Source of the DNA: an uncultured bacterium
GTDB lineage: Bacteria; Patescibacteriota; Gracilibacteria; Absconditabacterales; Absconditicoccaceae
Length of the DNA: 40,007 nt
Direction of reading: 5' to 3'
NCBI GenBank assembly: GCA_916049765.1
Contig: CAJZIX010000010.1
Location: 1-40,007 of the forward strand
Each line of letters opens with the position of its first letter. Within the stretch, counting starts at the first letter, position 1. Shown in pieces: positions 36,955 through 40,007 of the stretch. The notes under the pieces are model-generated. The model had not been told where the DNA came from, did no database searches, and saw only the letters and a program-made list of their open reading frames with translations. The position numbers and the translations under genes were made by a program.

Positions 36955-37557
36955 ATGAGGTATAATACTAATAAAATTCAGCGATGCCCAGGATGCGGAA
37001 ATTTCCTCATTCACCTCGCTCTCAAACAAGCCCTTGCCGAGCTAAAAATCCCAACACATAAAACCGTGATTGTAACTGGGATCGGCTGTAATAGTAAAAT
37101 GAGTCAATATATGGAAGGCTATGGAGCAGAAACCCTGCATGGAAGAGGAATCCCTTTTGCAACAGGGATAAAGCTCGCAAATCCTGATCTGACTGTGATT
37201 TCCGTTTCTGGAGATGGCGATAGTTATGGGATCGGACTTGGGCATCTGCTCCATGCTGCGAGGAGAAATCTGCCTTTTGTGCATATTACCTGTGATAATG
37301 AAAACTATGCCCTTACCACAGGACAAGCTTCTGCGACGACGCCCCTTTGAGCGAAAACCAAGTCTACGCCTGAGGGGAATACTCTCCCTCCTCTTCATCC
37401 CGTACATTTGGTGGAAACAGCAGGTTGTAGCTTTGTAAAAACGGTCGTAGATAAGGACATCAAAACTCTAAAAGAAACGATAATACAAGCCATTCAGCAC
37501 GAAGGTTTCGCGCATATCAATGTGCAACAAGCCTGCCCAAGCTGGAAAAGATGGTAA
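36955..37557 (+). CDS. korB: 2-oxoacid:ferredoxin oxidoreductase, beta subunit
   Basis: 200 residues with TGA=Gly (one TGA at ATTPLGAKT). Thiamine-diphosphate binding: CPGCGNFLIH, TGIGCNSKMS, TLHGRGIPFATGIKLANPDL, VSGDGDSYGIGLGHLLHAAR (GDGD) and CDNENYALTTGQASATTP. This subunit pairs with the gamma-alpha product. It is shorter than most beta subunits (about 280 residues) because it ends soon after the TPP domain. No iron-sulfur extension is present. Confidence 0.93.
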
Positions 37558-37576
37558 TTTATTTCAACACCTACTT

Positions 37577-38050
37577 ATGAAACTCATTCTCCAATCCGTT
37601 TCTTCAGCTGAAGTTCAAGTCTATGCTGATGAAAGCTATCAAGAATGCCTAAAAACAGAAAAAATCTGAATCTGAATGCTGATCTATTTCTGAGTCGGAA
37701 AGCCTGATGAATCCCGTTCAGACCGAAAAACTGCGATTGATAAATTCACAAGCAAACTTACGACACTCAAACTCCTCTCCTCTGCTGAAGGGAAAATAGA
37801 AATCCCTCTCCATGAGGTGGGAAGCGAACTTTTGGTGATTTCCAATTTTACCCTTTTTGGAAACTATAAAAACGGTACGAAAATTGATTTTTCACAGAGT
37901 GGAAGCTATGGCTTTGCAAAAGAAGCTTATGATTTTTTCCTTACAAACTTAGAAGAGAAAGGATTTAAGGTCAAAAGCTGAGAATTTTGAGCAGATATGC
38001 TTATTTCAAGCATAAATAACGGCCCTCTTAATTATATTTTTGAAATCTAA
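37577..38050 (+). CDS. dtd: D-aminoacyl-tRNA deacylase
   Basis: 157 residues with TGA=Gly (six TGA codons). Starts MKLILQSVSSAEVQV, then GIGMLIYFGVG, LLVISNFTLFGNYKNGTKID (the SQ/NFTL block), FSQSGSYGFAKEAYDFF and the C-terminal GEFGADMLISSINNGPLNYI, matching the Dtd NGP..y motif. It removes D-amino acids (and Gly from tRNA-Ala) from mischarged tRNA. It starts 20 bases after korB. In an organism with an extra glycine codon its glycine-proofreading side is noteworthy. Confidence 0.9.
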
Positions 38051-38095
38051 TTAATATTTATCAATCCTTTCTAAAATTCTATATCTTATTTAGGA

Positions 38096-39319
38096 TTAGA
38101 AGTTTCTAAAAATATCACGAAAAGGTTTTATTCTTTCTTTTTCTGCTTTAATTTTTTCCCATTCTTCCTCCAATTCCCTAAGTCTTTGTTCAAAAAGAAA
38201 ACTAAATTTATTGATCTTATCACTCACTTGCATGGCTTTAACTGGATCTTGGAGATCTTTTTCTTCTTCATACAAAAGCTGGTTATCAACAGTAATCAAC
38301 AGATTTTTTTCTGTTTCCTGAGAAGAGAAGGTAAGCGTATGTTGTGACTCTTCATTACGAACAAAATCTTTTTCTGTTTTAATAAGTGTCAAAGTAGCTC
38401 TTTCATGCTCATCTCTTAGAGGAGAAATTTCATAGGTAATCATACTCTTTTCTGTATTATTACCAAGAATCTCAAAAACAGATTTTTCTTCTTTACTAAT
38501 TTTATTTTCTAGTTTCAAAATCCTCTTTCCCATAGCAAAAAGTTCCTCATACTTTTTCATAAGATCAGAAAGTTCACGCTTTGGCTCAGATTCCATTTCA
38601 AGAGCCGCCATTTGCTCTCAGCTTTGTTCCATGTTTTCATTTTCTACAGCTTCATCATTCTCATTTTCAAAAGAAATATTAGCCTCTGACTGAGAAAAAG
38701 AAATATCTTCTGATTCTGAACCCTCTTTTCATTCCACATCTGTATCTTCAGAAGAGATAGAATCATCTTCTTTAGTTTCTTCATCAGAAGAAAGCTCCTG
38801 TACCTCTTCTGCCTGATTCTCTACAATTTCAGAGTTCTTTTCAAAACTTTCATTTTCAAAAGATTGCACAGGTAAATACTCCTCTTCTGCTTCTTTTTCC
38901 TCACTATTTTCATTCTCCTGAGGCAAAATTTCAACTTGTAATCAAGCTTCTTCAGAAGGAGACGAAATATTTTCATCTGGCTGATCATAAAGAGTATTCA
39001 TAGGATCAAGCGGTTTTTCTTCTGGAGCTGAAGCTGTAAACATCGTATCAAGTCAAGCTCCTTGTAAAACATCTGTGTTTTCTTCATCATTTATATTCTG
39101 ATCAGATTCTAGACTTCCTTGTTCCTCATCGGTAAAAGAAAAATCAAAATCCTGATTTTCATCGGTAGGATTGGAGATTCTTTCAAACTTCTCTAAATTC
39201 TCAAAAACTGCCTCATTTCCTCAAAAAAAAGAATTCTTGATTCAGTTTTCTTGAGAATTTTCTTGATTTGTAACAGTACTTGCAACAGAAGTTGCTGGAT
39301 TCTGGTTATTATCTGCCAT
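38096..39319 (-). CDS. Acidic, low-complexity protein with coiled-coil C-terminus
   Basis: 407 residues with TGA=Gly from MADNNQNPATSVAST to FRDIFRNF. The first ~230 residues are very rich in Glu, Asp, Ser and Asn (ENENSEEKEAEEEYLPVQSF) and likely disordered. Residues about 240-407 form a globular or coiled part (ELSDLMKKYEELFAMGKRIL, FLFEQRLRELEEEWEKIKAE) with beta segments between (ATLTLIKTEKDFV). No signal peptide is seen. It converges with dtd and diverges from the RRM gene. Function unknown. Confidence 0.7.
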
Positions 39320-39450
39320 AGAAGCTTTAATAAAGAATAAAATTTCATACTTATTATACTCAGAAAAAAATGTAAAGCAAATTTCGACGACTTTTGTTCT
39401 TTTTTTGTAAAATGATTTGTAAAATTAAGACTAAATCATATACTGAATTT

Positions 39451-39467
39451 ATCGCTGTTGAAGCGAT
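39451..39467 (+). promoter_or_regulatory. Small hairpin in the RRM leader
   Basis: ATCGCT / AGCGAT with a 5-base loop, 28 bases before the RRM start. It could be a leader structure or autoregulatory site. Confidence 0.35.
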
Positions 39468-39494
39468 TCTTTAATTTATTATTCTTTCGGTTAA

Positions 39495-39839
39495 ATGACA
39501 GAAGAAATGGTAATCAGCCAAACAAAGTTGTTCGTGGGTTGATTGAACTGGAAAATGAGGGGAAATGACCTCAAAACTGAATTCTCAAGATTTGGAGAAG
39601 TTGTATTTGCAAGAGTAAATCTTGACCAAACAACAAAACCTCCAAGGAGTAAAGGATTTTGATTTGTAGAATTTGCAAACGCAGATGATGCAGCAAAGGC
39701 TAAAGCTGAAATGGATGGAGTAGAAGTTTGGGGAAGAGCAATCAAAGTTGACTTTGCAAAAGAAAATCCAAATAGAGCTCCTAGAGCTGAATATACTTCA
39801 GAAAACGTTTCAGAAGATGATGAAGACGTAACATTCTAA
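39495..39839 (+). CDS. RRM-domain RNA-binding protein
   Basis: 114 residues with TGA=Gly. RNP2 is KLFVGGL and RNP1 is KGFGFVEF, whose second Gly is TGA at 39660-39662. The remaining strands and helices (LKTEFSRFGEVVFARVNLDQ, ADDAAKAKAEMDGVEVWGRA, IKVDFAKENP) complete one RRM, followed by an acidic tail (ENVSEDDEDVTF). Such small RRM proteins bind single-stranded RNA and in bacteria are often cold-induced. Two tandem terminators follow. Confidence 0.93.
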
Positions 39840-39861
39840 AGAACTTCTTACTCTTTTAAAG

Positions 39862-39890
39862 ATCTGAGTCTTAAAGCTCAGATTTTTTTG
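39862..39890 (+). terminator. Terminator 1 after the RRM gene
   Basis: ATCTGAG / CTCAGAT stem with an 8-base loop, then TTTTTT. Confidence 0.85.
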
Positions 39891-39906
39891 ATTTCTAAAA
39901 ATAAAA

Positions 39907-39932
39907 ACCTGAATTTCCATCAGGTCTTTTTT
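39907..39932 (+). terminator. Terminator 2 after the RRM gene
   Basis: ACCTGA / TCAGGT stem with a 7-base loop followed by CTTTTTTT; tandem with the previous one. Confidence 0.75.
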
Positions 39933-40007
39933 TAAGCAAAATAAATCTTTACTATAAAACCTTACACACCTTAGCACATCTATTACTAGGGGTCATAGGA
40001 GTCCAAG

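Overview
This window comes from a low-GC member of the Candidate Phyla Radiation that reads UGA as glycine (genetic code 25, known from Gracilibacteria/BD1-5 and Absconditabacteria/SR1). TGA falls in frame at glycine positions that are near-invariant in universal families: the P-loop of a ClpB-type ATPase, the RNP1 motif of an RRM protein, the P-loop entry of DnaB, the UvrD P-loop and the SpoU fold. Read with the standard code almost every gene looks shattered; read with TGA=Gly they become full-length. All coordinates below use TGA=Gly, with only TAA and TAG as stops. No rRNA, tRNA or CRISPR array was seen.

Layout. 1-5757: a short unknown protein, a sugar nucleotidyltransferase with no TGA-glycine, a secreted GH26-like glycosidase, a ClpB-like protein that stops after its first AAA+ module (with a CIRCE-like operator upstream) and the replicative helicase DnaB. 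5754-13928 is an AT-rich accessory island between dnaB and secA: an OLD-type ATPase/TOPRIM protein, a DnaQ-exonuclease/RecQ/UvrD fusion helicase (frameshifted), a tyrosine-recombinase remnant, an intact unknown gene, and a decayed DUF262-like/AlbA_2 gene carrying a 102-bp internal inversion. 13929-18880: secA, a multi-pass membrane protein and a degenerate PriA-like protein. 18881-23355: a stretch without a clear gene, then a large surface protein (BspA-type repeats, SLH-like C-terminus) broken by two frameshifts. 23447-30544, mostly minus strand: tex, a tiny ferredoxin-like protein, a candidate structured RNA, hflK-hflC, a plus-strand mini-gene and metG. 30691-40007: a SpoU methyltransferase, a DedA protein, asnS, small proteins, a hydrolase, a fused 2-oxoacid:ferredoxin oxidoreductase gamma-alpha gene separated from its beta gene by a four-helix-bundle gene, D-aminoacyl-tRNA deacylase, an acidic minus-strand protein and an RRM protein.

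How it fits together. The housekeeping set (DnaB, SecA, Tex, MetRS, AsnRS, Dtd, SpoU) is ordinary. The 2-oxoacid:ferredoxin oxidoreductase and the ferredoxin-like protein suggest ferredoxin-linked fermentation. The island resembles a defence locus: a nuclease-type ATPase beside a UvrD-containing helicase recalls Gabija (GajA/GajB), and remnants of an integrase and a DUF262/AlbA_2 gene lie next to it. TGA use is uneven: the island writes many of its glycines as TGA, while the nucleotidyltransferase and the HflK/HflC pair use none, which hints at different ages of acquisition.
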